NCBI RefSeq assembly: GCF_022539505.1
Contig: NC_061510.1
Location: 92,272,292-92,336,291 of the forward strand
Direction of reading: 5' to 3'
DNA: 64,000 bases
From: Lolium rigidum
Taxonomy: Eukaryota; Streptophyta; Magnoliopsida; Poales; Poaceae
Below are positions 1 to 11,415 of the stretch, one piece after another. The position numbers were made by a program, and so were the translations under genes. How positions within the stretch are numbered: position 1 is the first letter of the stretch; each line of letters starts with the position of its first letter. Below the pieces are notes generated by a model. The model was not told the origin of the DNA. It searched no databases and was given only the letters and a program-made list of their open reading frames with translations.

Positions 1-300
1 GATATAGATCTAATCTACCTACGAACATGAACCACAACGTTGATACTAATGTTGTCAATAGAAGAGTAAATTGAATCTTTACTATAGTAGGAGAGACGGA
101 CACCCGCAAAGCCTCTTATGCAATACAAGTTGCATGTCGAACGAGGAACAAGTCTCATGAACGCGGTCATGTAAAGTTAGTCCGAGCCGCTTCATCCCAC
201 TATGCCATAAAGATGCAAAGTACTCAACTAAAGATAACAAGAGCATCAACGCCCACAAAACCATTGTGTTCTACTCGTGCAACCATCTATGCATAGACAC

Positions 301-312
301 GGCTCGATACCA
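301..312 (-). other. Primer binding site, initiator tRNA-Met type
   Basis: The minus strand reads TGGTATCGAGCC directly after the LTR. This matches the Copia primer site TGGTATCAGAGCC apart from one missing base. It places the LTR boundary and fixes the element's orientation. Confidence 0.7.
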
Positions 313-313
313 C

Positions 314-2095
314 CGTAGGATAACGTTGCATAGAAAACAAAAATTTTCCTACCGCGAACACGCAATCCAAGCCAAGATGCAATCTAGAAGACGGTAGCAA
401 CGAGGGGGTATCGAGTCTCACCCTTGAAGAGATTCCAAAGCCTACAAGATGAGGCTCTTGTTGCTGCGGTAGACGTTCACTTGCCGCTTGCAAAAGCGCG
501 TAGAAGATCTTGATCACGATCGGTTCCGGCGCCACAAACGGGCAGCACCTCCGTACTCGGTCACACGTTCGGTTGTTGATGAAGACGACGTCCACCTCCC
601 GTTCCAGCGGGCAGCGGAAGTAGTAGCTCCTCTTGAATCCGACAGCACGACGGCGTGGTGTCGGTGGCGGTGGAGAACTCCGGCGGAGCTTCGCTAAAGC
701 TACGCGGAAGATATGGAGGAGAGGGGCGGCTAGGGTTTGGGAGGGGTGGCCGGCCACTTCAAGGGGGGCGGCCAGCTTGTGGTCTTGGGGTGGCCGGCCC
801 CCTCCCTTGGCCCCTCATTATATAGGTGGATTCCCAAGAGTTGGTGTCCAAGTCTTCGAATAAGACCCGAACCAAAAAACCTTCCATAGGAGAGGGAAAC
901 CTAGCCAAGCTAGGACTCCCACCAAAGGTGGGAGTTCCACCTCCCATATGGGGGGGTGGCCGGCCCCTAAGGGGAGTCCACTTGGGACTCCTCCCCCACT
1001 AGGGTTGGCCGGCCATGGAGGTGGAGTCCCATGTGGACTCCACCTTCCTTGGTGGTTTCTTCCGGACTTTTCTAGAACCTTCTAGAACCTTCCATAGAAC
1101 CTTCCGCGACATTTTAATTCACATAAAATGACATCCTATATATGAATCTTATTCTCCGGACCATTCCGGAACTCCTCGTGATGTCCGGGATCTCATCCGG
1201 GACTCCGAACAAATATTCGAACTCCATTCCATATTCAAGTACTACCATTTCAACATCCAACTTTAAGTGTGTCACCCTACGGTTCGTGAACTATGCGGAC
1301 ATGGTTGAGTACTCACTCCGACCAATAACCAATAGAGGGATCTGGAGATCCATAATGGCTCCCACATATTCAACGATGACTTTAGTGATCGAATGAACCA
1401 TTCACATACAATACCAATTCCCTTTGTCTCGTGATATTTTACTTGTCCGAGGTTTGATCTTCGGTATCACTCTATACCTTGTTCAACCTCGTCTCCGACA
1501 AGTACTCTTTACTCGTACCGTGGTATGTGGTCTCTTATGAACTTATTCATATGCTTGCAAGACATTTAGACGACATTCCACCGAGAGGGCCCGAGTATAT
1601 CTATCCGTCATCGGGATGGACAAATCCCACTGTTGATCCATATGCCTCAACTCATACTTTCCGGATACTTAATCCCACCTTTATAGCCACCCATTTACGC
1701 GGTGGTGTTTGATGTAATCAAAGTACCTTTCCGGTATAAGTGATTTATATGATCTCATGGTCATAAGGACTAGGTAACTATGTAACAAAAGCTTATAGCA
1801 AATAACTTAATGACGAGATCTTATGCTACGCTTAAATGGGTGTGTCCATTACATCATTCATACAATGATATAACCTTGTTATTAATAACATCCAATGTTC
1901 ATGATTATGAAACTAATCATCCATTAATCAACAAGCTAGTTAAGAGGCATACTAGGGACTCTTTGTTGTTTACATATCACACATGTATTAATGTTTCGGT
2001 TAATACAATTATAGCATGGTATATAAACATTTATCATAAACATAAAGATATATAATAACCACTTTTATTATTGCCTCTTGGACATATCTCCAACA
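314..2095 (-). repeat. 5' LTR of Copia element
   Basis: About 1.78 kb. The minus-strand start is TGTTGGAGAT at 2095. The other end, next to the primer site, reads CG instead of the expected CA, so it carries a point change. The LTR holds GC-rich GGCCGGCC-containing blocks at 745-1015 and no real gene; the open frames here, such as 287-757, are chance frames through U5. Confidence 0.8.
817..824 (-). promoter_or_regulatory. TATA box inside the Copia LTR
   Basis: The minus strand reads TATATAAT in an AT-rich island between GC-rich blocks, about 500 bp before the LTR end. This is where the U3/R promoter is expected in Angela-type LTRs. Transcription would run leftward into the leader. Confidence 0.5.
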
Positions 2096-3000
2096 TTCTT
2101 ATGGTTAGCTGACTCGGATTTTTATGGATAACTGAAGTGACCATGATAACCATTATCTATCTCATGTTGGCGATGACGAGGATAAATATGAGGATCAGCG
2201 TGAGGGTGAGGAGGAGGACAACGAGGATGACGCACTGCATCTACCGTGTTCTTTCAAAGATGCAAGTTTGGTGAGCGTGAGCAAGAACACCTCTTGAAAA
2301 TTCTATCGCCGGGGTGACATTTGTGATTCCTCTGACAAGCACAAATGTTAAGACCAACACTATGTTACCTTCTTTCAAGTCATATGTTTTTCTTCTTTGT
2401 TTGTGTCAATGCATATATAACTTCTGGCGGTACTCATTTGACATTGCTCTTTTTTGGCATACTAGAGATTACCAACGAAGACGGTTTCCTCCCTTGAAAT
2501 CTTTTATAATGGTGTAGGTGAAGTACATGTTGATGCAAGTGTCATCACCAAACATTGGTTTCCAAACAGAGGGTGACGACTTCCTAATGTTCAACATCGG
2601 AGGTGGACTTCATCAGCGGCACACATATACATGGTGCACATGTTGTGCTATCAACTACTAGAACAACCACACACAAGAAGCTGAATGTAGTGTTTGACAT
2701 CAACGACATAAATAAATTAGTTGTTTGTCTGATAGTAAACTCATAAGTCCTATGTGAACTAAATGTGTAGTCTTATATATGCTATGGTAAACTATATTGA
2801 GCGATTTGGATGTTGAACTATGTTAAGGATTTGTGAACTAAATGCCCATTCTTTTATAAGTTTATGGTGATAACCAATATGTTAGTTTATTGAGTGTGTA
2901 ATGTTGTGTTTTCCAGAGATTCTTGTATTTTGTTTTGTTATCAAATTGAATAACAGTAACACATTTTTTAGTTCTAATATTACGTTAGTGGCATGGTTGA
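2096..3000. other. Low-copy degenerate sequence, no gene seen
   Basis: AT-rich, with stop codons in all frames every few dozen bases. A GAG/GAT-rich stretch at 2160-2240 would encode an acidic segment but is not open for long. Since a CACTA end lies just to the right, this may be the decayed body of that transposon. I cannot support a coding call. Confidence 0.35.
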
Positions 3001-3152
3001 TTAGTTAAACACCACTGGTGTTTATGTTACCAGTGTTGTGTCTGAGAGACACCACCAATATCAAATAGCAGCGCCATAACACATCTGGTGTGCCAAAAAT
3101 ATGCCAGTAATAGCTATTTTGCAACACCATTGAAATTTGTTTACTATTAGTG
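3001..3152 (-). mobile_element. CACTA transposon terminus (degenerate)
   Basis: On the minus strand the sequence starts CACTAATAGTAAAC at 3152. It is followed by alternating direct and inverted copies of a motif close to CACCAGTGGTG and GGCACACCAG at 3010-3095. Terminal CACTA plus such subterminal repeats is the signature of CACTA elements in the Pooideae. The element would extend leftward; I could not find its other end. It cuts into an F-box pseudogene at 3153. Confidence 0.5.
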
Positions 3153-3469
3153 AAATTCATCACACAGTCTTTGAGAACCCAGTAATCGAAACGGTAGTCT
3201 TTGTGGTCATTGCACAAGAAGCAGATCTGGTTCAAAACCATCATGCACGCAGTGGGTCTGAATCCGACTTTCAAGAACCCGTGCCTATAATCGCATGCAA
3301 GGACGAGGACGGGAGGCTTACAGTGGTGGATGCGGTAGCGCTGATGGAACTTATCGTCAGTCATGATGCTTCGCCATCTCTTGCATACAACGACATCATG
3401 CTAGGGGTAGGGTAGTTGTGGGAGCACATAGAGAATTATCTCGAGTAGGACATCCTCGCCTTCAACCGG
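3153..3469 (-). pseudogene. F-box gene remnant
   Basis: Minus-strand translation from 3469 downward gives a typical grass F-box start: EDVLLEIILYVLPQLP, then VCKRWRSIM and KFHQRYRIHH.KPPVL. These match the leucine-rich F-box helix pattern and the following 'VCKRWR...F.RRFR.HH..PP.L' block of the large grass F-box superfamily. A TAG stop interrupts the domain at 3401-3403, and the CACTA end truncates the gene at 3152, so no complete protein is possible. F-box proteins serve as substrate receptors of SCF ubiquitin ligases; here only the decayed N-terminal third remains. No convincing start codon is visible upstream. Confidence 0.6.
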
Positions 3470-3478
3470 ATTTGCCTG

Positions 3479-3672
3479 CGACGACAACAATGAGGAGGGT
3501 TGGCGGTGGCGTCTGCTAGTGTCCTCCTCTTCTAGCAAAGTATCCTCAACGACGACGGCGAGGAGGGTTGGCTGCGACGTATGCTGCTACTAGTGCCCTC
3601 ATCTTCAAGCGGAGTCGCAAACGATGACGACGGCGATGAGGGTAGCTATTGGCGGTTGCTTCAACTAGTCAT
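3479..3672. repeat. Degenerate tandem repeat, about 71-bp unit
   Basis: Two and a half imperfect copies begin with cgacgacaac at 3479, cgacgacggcg at 3550 and cgatgacgacggcg at 3622. Each holds gaggagggttgg-like and gctactagtg-like blocks in the same order. It lies immediately upstream of the F-box remnant. Confidence 0.55.
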
Positions 3673-4595
3673 GCCGCCCCAAGCGTGGAGTGAAACCGTC
3701 GGAGTTTGGAACCGCAAGTGAGGAGTTGAACATAGACTTAATTCATGGATTGCCACGAAAATAGTGGCTTAAATGACTGGCTGGTCGAGGATACATGGTT
3801 GGTTTTGCAAACCAATTGCGGGCGAAAATAGGATATTGTGCTGCGAAGGGGAAAGATGAAGCTTGCTAGCTAGCCGCGCCACATTGCTGCCTCTAACGTT
3901 GGGCTTCTAAAACATATCAGCAACGTATGACATTATCATCACGTATATATCATGTCTAGTCGACGAAACCGATAATACAAACGTCGCTATTAATAGTGAA
4001 AATCGATCAACGATTGCCTCTAACTGCTCGTCAATATTGTACAAATAACCACTCACATTCATCGAAAACAGATGTGTCACTAGTTTTTTGTACGAACCAA
4101 CGACGGGACATTTTCTCTTATTTGTCACCGCAGTTCACCAGACCCGTGATGCCCGCAAATAGTTCACCATCACTGAATTTTTTAGCCCTCCAGGTCGTAT
4201 ACTCAAGACACCCTCTAGGCTAAAATGGGATATGTTATGGATTATATCATCTCCACTGGATAAATATTTCGCACCTTGATCTAAAACATACTTTTAGATG
4301 ACATGCAAAATTAATAATTACTCTGTGCATTAATAATTAGATACAAACTAAAATAAGTGAACCACACATAAAGATAGACTAGATACAAACTAAGGTGGAT
4401 GAACCAAACAAAATGTTTCAACATCTTACATTTTTCCAAACATTTTTCCAAACGGAGGGATTATATAACTCCAAATAGACTTTCCTGACTTACATGTTTC
4501 AACCATACGTACTTATTTCGACCCTCAACACATAACTCCACAATCTTACAACCATTATTCAAGCCATAGAAAGGATAATATACTACGTATATGGT
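3673..4595. other. Intergenic spacer downstream of the P450 gene
   Basis: No gene or element boundary seen. Bases 4436-4460 hold two copies of cattttccaaac followed by ggaggga, which recalls a Stowaway MITE end but lacks a partner. The part next to 4596 is the 3' flank of the P450 gene; its minus strand has an AATAAT stretch near 4552-4558 that could act as a polyadenylation signal. Confidence 0.4.
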
Positions 4596-6116
4596 TCACA
4601 AGGAAAAGGATGGGACGCTAGGGCAGCGCTGCTTCAGGTACACAGCGCATCCATCCCTAGGCACGACGGTGGGTACGTACAACAGCTCGTCGCACCCCTC
4701 AGTCCTGTCTCGCTGGAACTCTGCGACGGTAACGAACAAGGCAATGAAGAGAGTGAGGTGGTACAGTGCGTACCTCTGGCCAACGCACTGGTGCGCTCCG
4801 GCACCGAAGGCCAGGAAGTTGCGCTTGTATGCCACATCTTCCCTGCGCGACTCAGAGAAAAATCGATCTGGGTCGAAGGTTTCCGGCGAGTGGAAGCCCT
4901 GGAAGGAGGACTCGTAGACGGACGGGAACACCATCGCGCCCTTGGGCACTGTGTACCACTCCGTCAGCTGGAAGGGCTGGAGGGCAATGTGCGGCACCAG
5001 CGCCCCTGGTGGGCGGTGCCGGACCACCTCGTGCGCTACCGCCTGCGTGTACTTCATCTCCTGGATCATCTCCGTGGTGATGAGCTTGCCGGATTCGGGC
5101 GACCAGACGGTGACAACCTCGGCGCGCACGCGGGCCACTACGTTCGGGTGGGTCTCCAGGGAGGAGACTGCCGAGCAAAGCAAGGAGGTGACATTGTCCT
5201 GGGCGGCGAAGAGGAAGTTGAACAGGTAGGACCCGACATTCTCGTCAGAGGTGTTGGCCGGCGGAGGCAGTCCTGCATTGGCGGCCTCGTCTATGTGTCG
5301 AACCATCTCGTGAATCCCGTAGTCCGCAAGGCACTCCGGTTTGCCGCCGGCGCGCATGCGGGCCTTGCTCTCCCGCGCGCACTCCGCCAGTAGGCGCCTG
5401 AGTCGCTCCCCGGCCAGCCTCGCGCGCCGGAACACAAACCCTGGCAGGTCCACGGGAATGGCCGCAAACCCGTCGATGAAGATGTTGTAGTCCTTGCGGA
5501 GCATCTCTGTCGTCTCCTCGGTGAGGTACGGCCCTACGAGCACCGCCTGCGAGGTCTCTAGGTTCATGTCGCGGAAGGGCACAAGCAGCGGCATGGACTT
5601 GTTGCCAGCTGCAGCGCTCCGGTCGAGCCACCTCCGGAGGTGGGCGAGGATGACGCGCTGTTGGATGGCGGTGTAGGTGGAAAGCGCACGCGACGTGAAG
5701 TTGGGCGCGATCCTGTGCCGCAGCTCCTTGTGCTCGTCGCCGAACTTGTAGATGATGTTGTCCGCCCCCCAGAGCTTACGCCCAAAAGGGTGGCCCGTTG
5801 ACTGGAAGGCGTCGGGGCGAACGTTTGCGAACACACGGTGGGACAGCTCTGAGTCGCGGATGAAGACGACGAAGTAGCCGAACAACCAGTCGGCGGCGAA
5901 CCCGAGGCCCGACTCCTTTGCTTGCGCCGCCTTCACCTCCCAGTACCGCGTTGGATCGCGGAACATGTGCACCACGCTGCCAAGGAAAGGCACCACCAAC
6001 GGCGGCCCTGGCAGCGCCCCCTTCTTGCGGTGGTAGGACAGCTGCTCAACCAGGAAGTAGAGGGCCACCGCAGCCGCCACGAACGCCGCCGCCGTGCGGA
6101 GGTCCACGTCCACCAT
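4596..6116 (-). CDS. CYP710A: Cytochrome P450, CYP710A-like sterol C-22 desaturase
   Basis: Single-exon ORF of 506 codons from ATG at 6116 to TGA at 4596-4598, the usual length and structure of this family. Residues 9-26 form the N-terminal ER anchor and are followed by a proline hinge (GPPLVVPFLG, 37-46). Landmarks in order: I-helix FLFAAQDNVTS (301-311), K-helix EVVR (363-366), PERF-like FDPDRF (414-419), heme loop FGAGAHQCVG (437-446) with ligand Cys444. The AAQD I-helix and the GxHQCVGQRYA loop are features of CYP710A, which introduces the C-22 double bond, for example beta-sitosterol to stigmasterol, using NADPH-P450 reductase. GC content is high, as in many grass P450 genes. Several positions differ from the consensus as I remember it (HRPPGALVPH after the ExxR motif; GAH for GPH), so it may be a diverged paralog. 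No stop or frameshift is present. Confidence 0.9.
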   Translation of the reverse strand: MVDVDLRTAAAFVAAAVALYFLVEQLSYHRKKGALPGPPLVVPFLGSVVHMFRDPTRYWEVKAAQAKESGLGFAADWLFGYFVVFIRDSELSHRVFANVRPDAFQSTGHPFGRKLWGADNIIYKFGDEHKELRHRIAPNFTSRALSTYTAIQQRVILAHLRRWLDRSAAAGNKSMPLLVPFRDMNLETSQAVLVGPYLTEETTEMLRKDYNIFIDGFAAIPVDLPGFVFRRARLAGERLRRLLAECARESKARMRAGGKPECLADYGIHEMVRHIDEAANAGLPPPANTSDENVGSYLFNFLFAAQDNVTSLLCSAVSSLETHPNVVARVRAEVVTVWSPESGKLITTEMIQEMKYTQAVAHEVVRHRPPGALVPHIALQPFQLTEWYTVPKGAMVFPSVYESSFQGFHSPETFDPDRFFSESRREDVAYKRNFLAFGAGAHQCVGQRYALYHLTLFIALFVTVAEFQRDRTEGCDELLYVPTVVPRDGCAVYLKQRCPSVPSFSL

Positions 6117-6253
6117 TGCGCCTGCTTGGTGTTGTTGTTAGGACAAGAAAACACACGCACGCACGCTCAGTTTAGTGGAGTTCACGGGGGAGAGAGAGCT
6201 GGAGACCGAATGCTTCGTTATGCATTACTTGAACTGATCCATGGTAGTAGTAC

Positions 6254-6261
6254 TATTTATA
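6254..6261 (-). promoter_or_regulatory. TATA box of the P450 gene
   Basis: The minus strand reads TATAAATA, a near-perfect plant TATA box, 138 bp upstream of the ATG. Transcription would start near 6220-6230 and give a 5' leader of about 105 nt. The leader contains a CT-rich run (minus strand of 6187-6200), a common pyrimidine patch in grass promoters. Confidence 0.65.
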
Positions 6262-6968
6262 CTACTACAAACTGCTACGGGAGGTGAAAATAGGGAAAAG
6301 TGCAGTGAAGCAACTGCGCAGCGCGCACGGCTATCTGAGACGTCGGTCTTTCCTGGAGATGCTCACCCGGCGTGCCCAGCGCAACAACAGTAGTGAGCAG
6401 TGCTAATTACTCCTAGGCTCCTGTATGCATGTACCATCCATAATTAACCTGTAGGTGTTCATAGGTGCATGTAGGTTGCCCGTGGTTCTGGTTCGATTCC
6501 TGCTGGCAGCCTGGCACTACTAGCTAGCTGCATGTTGGGTTACGTTAATTTTAAAAAACCATACAAACTTGTTGTGTCATCTGAATAATCCCCTGAAATG
6601 CCCTATCCCTCTTATTCATGCACGTAATCACGAGTTTGGTACGCGTATATCTGGACCAAGCATCAGGTTGACAGTCCATTTGTGTCAGACTTTTACCATC
6701 AAGGTGGGCAACGTACACCACGCAAATAATGACCAAGCGTGTCCCCCGTAGAATGTCCCAGATGCAGGAGGGATGGACCAGTGTTTTTTTTGTCGTTTCA
6801 AGGTTCGAGCCGAAATTGTGTATACGAGAGCCATCAACCCATGTGATTGCTTGGACCAATTTTTTCATTATTGGTTCGAGTCACGGGCAAACATTGCCAC
6901 ATAGGGACGAAAACTCAATGCAAAGCTGGGTTGTGAATCAGAGAGGAATCATTAAAGAGAAACAGTGA
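6262..6968. other. Upstream region of the P450 gene
   Basis: About 700 bp with no transposon boundary and no gene seen. It probably contains the distal promoter. A run gcgcagcgcgc lies at 6318-6328. Its right limit is the start of the Harbinger-like element H1. Confidence 0.4.
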
Positions 6969-7549
6969 GGCCATCTCCAACGCGGCGATCCATTCCGCGC
7001 CCGTGCGTCTAGATGGGTCAACCGGACAAAACGCGGTCCAACGTGACCACGCACCGCAAATGCTGATGGCCGCGGCGTTCGGAACGACGCAAACTCGGCC
7101 CAAATCTGGGTTAGGTTTGCGTGGCCGCGGGCCGGAGGAAACCGCGGTCGTCTCCACATCGAAGAGGCCGCCCGCAGCGGCGCGGCATTGGCGCAACCGG
7201 CGCCGCTGCTGCAGCCCAAGCCGGAGTCCTCGGAAGAGGACCCCGACCTCCGCACCGCTCTGCAAATATCGGCGGCGGAGGAGGAAGCGAAGTGGCCGCA
7301 ACTCCAAGCGGTCCTTCGCACCTCCACGATGGAGGAGGAGGCCCGGCAGGTGTTCGAGGACGCCGAGGCCTGGGAGTTGCTCGCCCAGGCCCGCCGGGAG
7401 GAGGCAACGACGTGGCGGCGCGAGGAGGTCAGGCTCCACCGCGAGGAGCAGATGCGCCAGGAGGCCAGGCGCCGCGCGGAGGAGGAGAGGCACCAGAAGG
7501 CCAGGCGACTCGCCTGGCAAGAGAGGGAGCAACGCCTCAGGGAGGAGGC

Positions 7550-9058
7550 TGATGTCTACGCACACTTCTATTCCTGTAGACAGTGTTGGGCCTCCAAGAG
7601 CAGAGGTTTGTAAAACAGTAGCAAGTTTCCCTTAAGTGAATCACCCAAGGTTTATCGAACTCAGGGAGGTAGAGGTCAAAGATATCCCTCTCAAGCAACC
7701 CTGCAATTACGATACAAGAAGTCTCTTGTGTCCCCAACACACCCAATACACTTATCAGATGTATAGGTGCACTAGTTCGGCGAAGAGATAGTAAGATGAA
7801 AGTGATATGGATGAATATGAGTGGTAATAGCAATCTGAAATAAAGATGGCAGCAAGCAAACATGTAACAGAACTTGTTGGAAACGGTGTTTCAATGCTTA
7901 GAAACAAGGCCTAGGGATCATACTTTCACTAGTGGACACTCTCAACAATGATCACATAAATAAATAAGTTCTCTTCTCTTGTGCTACTTCAAACACTCTC
8001 TTGTTAGATAACAAACACCATTCATTGTGTAGGGCTACAAGAGCTCCCTCAAGCCGGAGTAAACAAGCTCCACAACATTCGGAGTTCATATTTAAGTAAC
8101 CTCTAGAGTGCATAATAGACCATTTCCATATAGACCGAGTACTAACATAGCATACACACTGTCAACAATAGCTATGAAAGGGGGAATAGATCACAACAAT
8201 ACTATCATAGTAATAGTTAACTCCATAATCTACAAGAGATTACAATCATAACCTATGCCAAGTACTACATGATGCACACACTGTCAACATTACATCATGG
8301 AGGAGGAATAGACTACTTTAATAACATCACTAGAGTAGCACATAGTAATAGTGATACAAAGCTCATCATATGGATCTCAATCATATAAAGCAGCTCATGA
8401 GATCATTGTATTGAGGTACATGAGAGAGAGATTAACCACATAGCTACCGGTAGAGCCCTTAGCCTCGAGGGAGAACTGCTCCCTCCTCATCATAGGAGAC
8501 AGCAGCGGCGATGAAGATGGCGGTGGTGTCGATGGAGATGCCTTCCGGGGGCAATTCCCCGTCCCGCCGGCGTGCCGGAACAGAGACTTCTGTCCCCCGA
8601 AACGGAGTTTCGCGATGGCGGCGGCGTCTCTGGAGTCTTTCTGGAGTTTCGTCAATTGGTATCGGGTTTTTAGGTCGCGAGGGACTTTATAGGCGAAGAG
8701 GCGGCGTCGGAGGGGCACCGGGCGCCCTCCCCATAGGGCCGGCGCGGCCGAGGGTCCACCGCGCGGCCCCGTGGTCCAGGGGCCCCGGGCCTCCACTCCG
8801 TCTCCCCTTCGGTGTTCTGGTCCGTCTCGGTGAAATAAGATGTTTGGCTTTCGTTTCGTCGAATTCCGAAAATATTGCCCGAACAGCCTTTGTGGAACCA
8901 AAAACAGCAGAAAACAGGAACTGGCACTGTGGCATCTTGTTAATAGGTTAGTTCCGGAAAATGCATGAAAATGATATAAAGTATGAATAAAACATGTAGG
9001 TATTGTCATAAAACTAGCATGGAACATAAGAAATTATAGATACGTTGGAGACGTATCA
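7550..9058 (-). repeat. 3' LTR of element A
   Basis: 1,509 bp, TG...CA. The left end reads TGATGTCTACG and the right end ACGTATCA. The minus strand starts TGATACGTCTCCAACGTATC. A minus-strand TATAAAG at 8685-8691 is a likely promoter box. Open frames inside, such as 8395-9027, are chance frames. Confidence 0.85.
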
Positions 9059-9077
9059 AGCATCCCCAAGCTTAGTT
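9059..9077 (-). other. Polypurine tract of element A
   Basis: On the minus strand AAGCTTGGGGATGCT sits directly before the 3' LTR, where plus-strand synthesis is primed. The same motif occurs at the matching place in elements C, G and H. Confidence 0.6.
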
Positions 9078-11215
9078 CCTACTCGCCCTCGAGTAGGTAA
9101 ACGATAACAAGGATAATTTCTTAAGTGACATGCTACCAACAAGATCTTGATCAATACTATTGTAAAGCATATGAGATGAATGAAGTGATTCAAAGCAATG
9201 GTAAAGATAATGATTAAACAACTGAATCATATAGCAAAGACTTTTCATGAATAGTACTTTCAAGACAAGCATCAATAAGTCTTGCATAAGAGTTAACTCA
9301 TAAAGCAATAGATTCAAAGTAAAAGGCATTGAAGCAACACAAAGGTCCAAGGAGATATATCGCATTTGATATCTCGTTTTTGATAAATCTCAACTTAGGA
9401 CATCCATACCGGGACAACATAGACAACAGATAATGGACTCCTCTTTAATGCATAAGCATTCAACAACAGATAATATACTCATAAGAGATTGAGGATTAAT
9501 GTCCAAACTGAAACTTCCACCATGATTCATGGCTTTAGTTAGCGGCCCAATGTTCTTCTCTAACAATATGCATACTCAAACCATTTGATCATGATAAATC
9601 ACCCTTATTTCAGACAAGACGAACATGCATAGCAACTCACATGATATTCAACAAAGGTGTAATAGTTGATGGCGTCCCCAGAAACATGGTTATCGCTCAA
9701 CAAGCAACTTATAAGAAATAAGATACATAAGCTACATATTCAATACCACAATAGTTTTTAAGGCTATTTTCCCATGAGCTATGTATTGCAAAGACAAGGA
9801 ATGAAATTTTAAAGGTAGCACTCAAGCAATTTACTTTGGAAAGGCAGAGAAATACCATGTAGTAGGTAGGTATGGTGGACACAAATGGCATAGTTTTTGG
9901 CTCAAGGATTTGGATGCACGAGAAGTATTCCCTCTCAGTACAAGGCTTTGGCTAGCAAGGTTGTTTGAAGCAAACACAAGTATGAACCGGTACAGCCAAA
10001 ACTTACATAAGAACATATTGCAAGCATTATAAGACTCTACACTCGTCTCCTTGTTGTTCAAACACTTCACCGAGAAAATATCTAGACTTTAGAGAGACCA
10101 ATCATGCAAACCAAATTTCAACAAGCTCTATGGTAGTTCTTCATTAATGGGTGCAAAGTACATGATGCAAGAGCTTAAACATGATCTATTTGAGCACAAC
10201 AATTGCCAAGTATCAAATTATTCAAGACAATATACCAATTACCACATGAAGTATTTTCTGTTTCCAACCAAATAGCAATGAACGAAGCAGTTTCAACCTT
10301 CGCCATGAACATTAAAAGTAAAGCTAAGAACACCAGTGTTCATATGAACGAGCGGAGCGTGTCTCTCTCCCACACAAAGAATGCTATGATCCGATTTTAT
10401 TCAAACAAAAACAAAAATAAAAGAATACAGACGCTCCAAGTAAAGCACATAAGATGTGATGGAATAAAAATATAGTTTCACTAGAGGTGACCTGATAAGT
10501 TGTCGATGAAGAAGGGGATGCCTTGGGCATCCCCAAGCTTAGATGCTTGAGTCTTCTTGAAATATGCAGGGATGACCAACGGGGGCATCCCCAAGCTTAG
10601 ACTTTTCACTCTTATTGATCATATTATATCATCCTCCTCTCTTGATCCTTGAAAACTTCCTCCACACCAAACTCAAAACAAACTCATTAGAGGGTTAGTG
10701 CATAATCAAAAATTCACATGTTCAGAGAGGACACAATCATTCTTAACACTTCTGGAAATTACCCAAGGTTACTGAAAGTTAATGGAACAAAGAAATCCAT
10801 TCAACACTGTAAAAGAGGCAATGCGAAATAAAAGGCAGAATCTGTCAAAACAGAACAGTCCGTAAAGACGAATTTTTTTGTGGCACTTAACATGCTCAGA
10901 TGAAGAAGCTCAAATTGAATGACAGTTGCGTACATATTTGAGGATCACACACAAAAATTGGCAGATTTTTCTAAGTTACCTACAGAGAGTTCTACTCAAA
11001 TTCGTGACAGCAAGAAATCTGTTTCTGCGCAGAAATCCAAATCTAGTATCAACCTTGACTTTACTTGGCACAACAATGCAATAAAGTAAAGATAAGGAGA
11101 GGTTGCTATAGTAGTAACAACTTCCAAGACTCAACAAAACAGTAGCAAAATAAAAAACATGGGTTATCTCCCAAGAAGTGCTTTCTTTATAGCCATTAAG
11201 ATGGGCTCAGTAATT
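9078..11215 (-). other. Element A noncoding 3' internal region
   Basis: AT-rich, without long frames. The same segment occurs in C (29314-31889), G (49980-52561) and H (54547-57146). Two further copies of the polypurine-like GGCATCCCCAAGCTTAG motif lie at about 10535 and 10585. Confidence 0.6.
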
Positions 11216-11415
11216 TTAATGATGCACTCGCAAGAAATAAGAGCTGAAGCAAAAGAGAGCATCAAAAAGCAAATATGAAACAAATTTAAGCCTAACCCAC
11301 TTCCTATGAAAAGGAATCTTGTTCACAAATAAATTCATGAAGAACAAAGTGACAAGCATAGGAAGATAAAACTCGAGTAACTTCAAGATTCTCAACATAA
11401 AGAGGGGAAACTTAA
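11216..11415 (-). pseudogene. C-terminal end of the element A gag-like ORF
   Basis: Minus-strand frame with a hydrophobic, Leu/Phe-rich segment (FPLFMLRILKLLEFYLP and onward) that ends at 11216. When the Helitron at 11416-13818 is removed, this frame continues directly from the ORF that ends at 13819. The two hydrophobic stretches could be membrane helices. Role unknown. Confidence 0.5.

Larger units (their letters stand above)
1..2095 (-). mobile_element. BARE/Angela-like Copia retrotransposon, 5' part
   Basis: Read on the minus strand, this is a long terminal repeat followed by a primer site and an untranslated leader that leaves the window at base 1. The LTR begins with TGTTGGAGATATG, the typical start of Angela/BARE-type LTRs of cool-season grasses. 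The leader (bases 1-300) resembles the 5' leader of that family as I remember it. The gag-pol region and the 3' LTR would lie to the left of the window. Bases 2096-2100 (ttctt) are one copy of the expected 5-bp target duplication; the other copy is outside the window. Superfamily is fairly certain, exact family is not. Confidence 0.8.

Noticed and set aside
4591..4917. Plus-strand frame opposite the P450 3' end
   Set aside because: Shadow of the P450 coding strand; no motif and no independent support.
7003..7635. Arg-rich 210-codon frame
   Set aside because: Out of frame with the H1 ORF and runs into the LTR of element A; explained by GC-rich coding sequence in the other frame.
8395..9027. 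210-codon minus-strand frame
   Set aside because: Lies wholly inside the LTR of element A; similar frames appear in other LTR copies only where composition allows. No protein motif.
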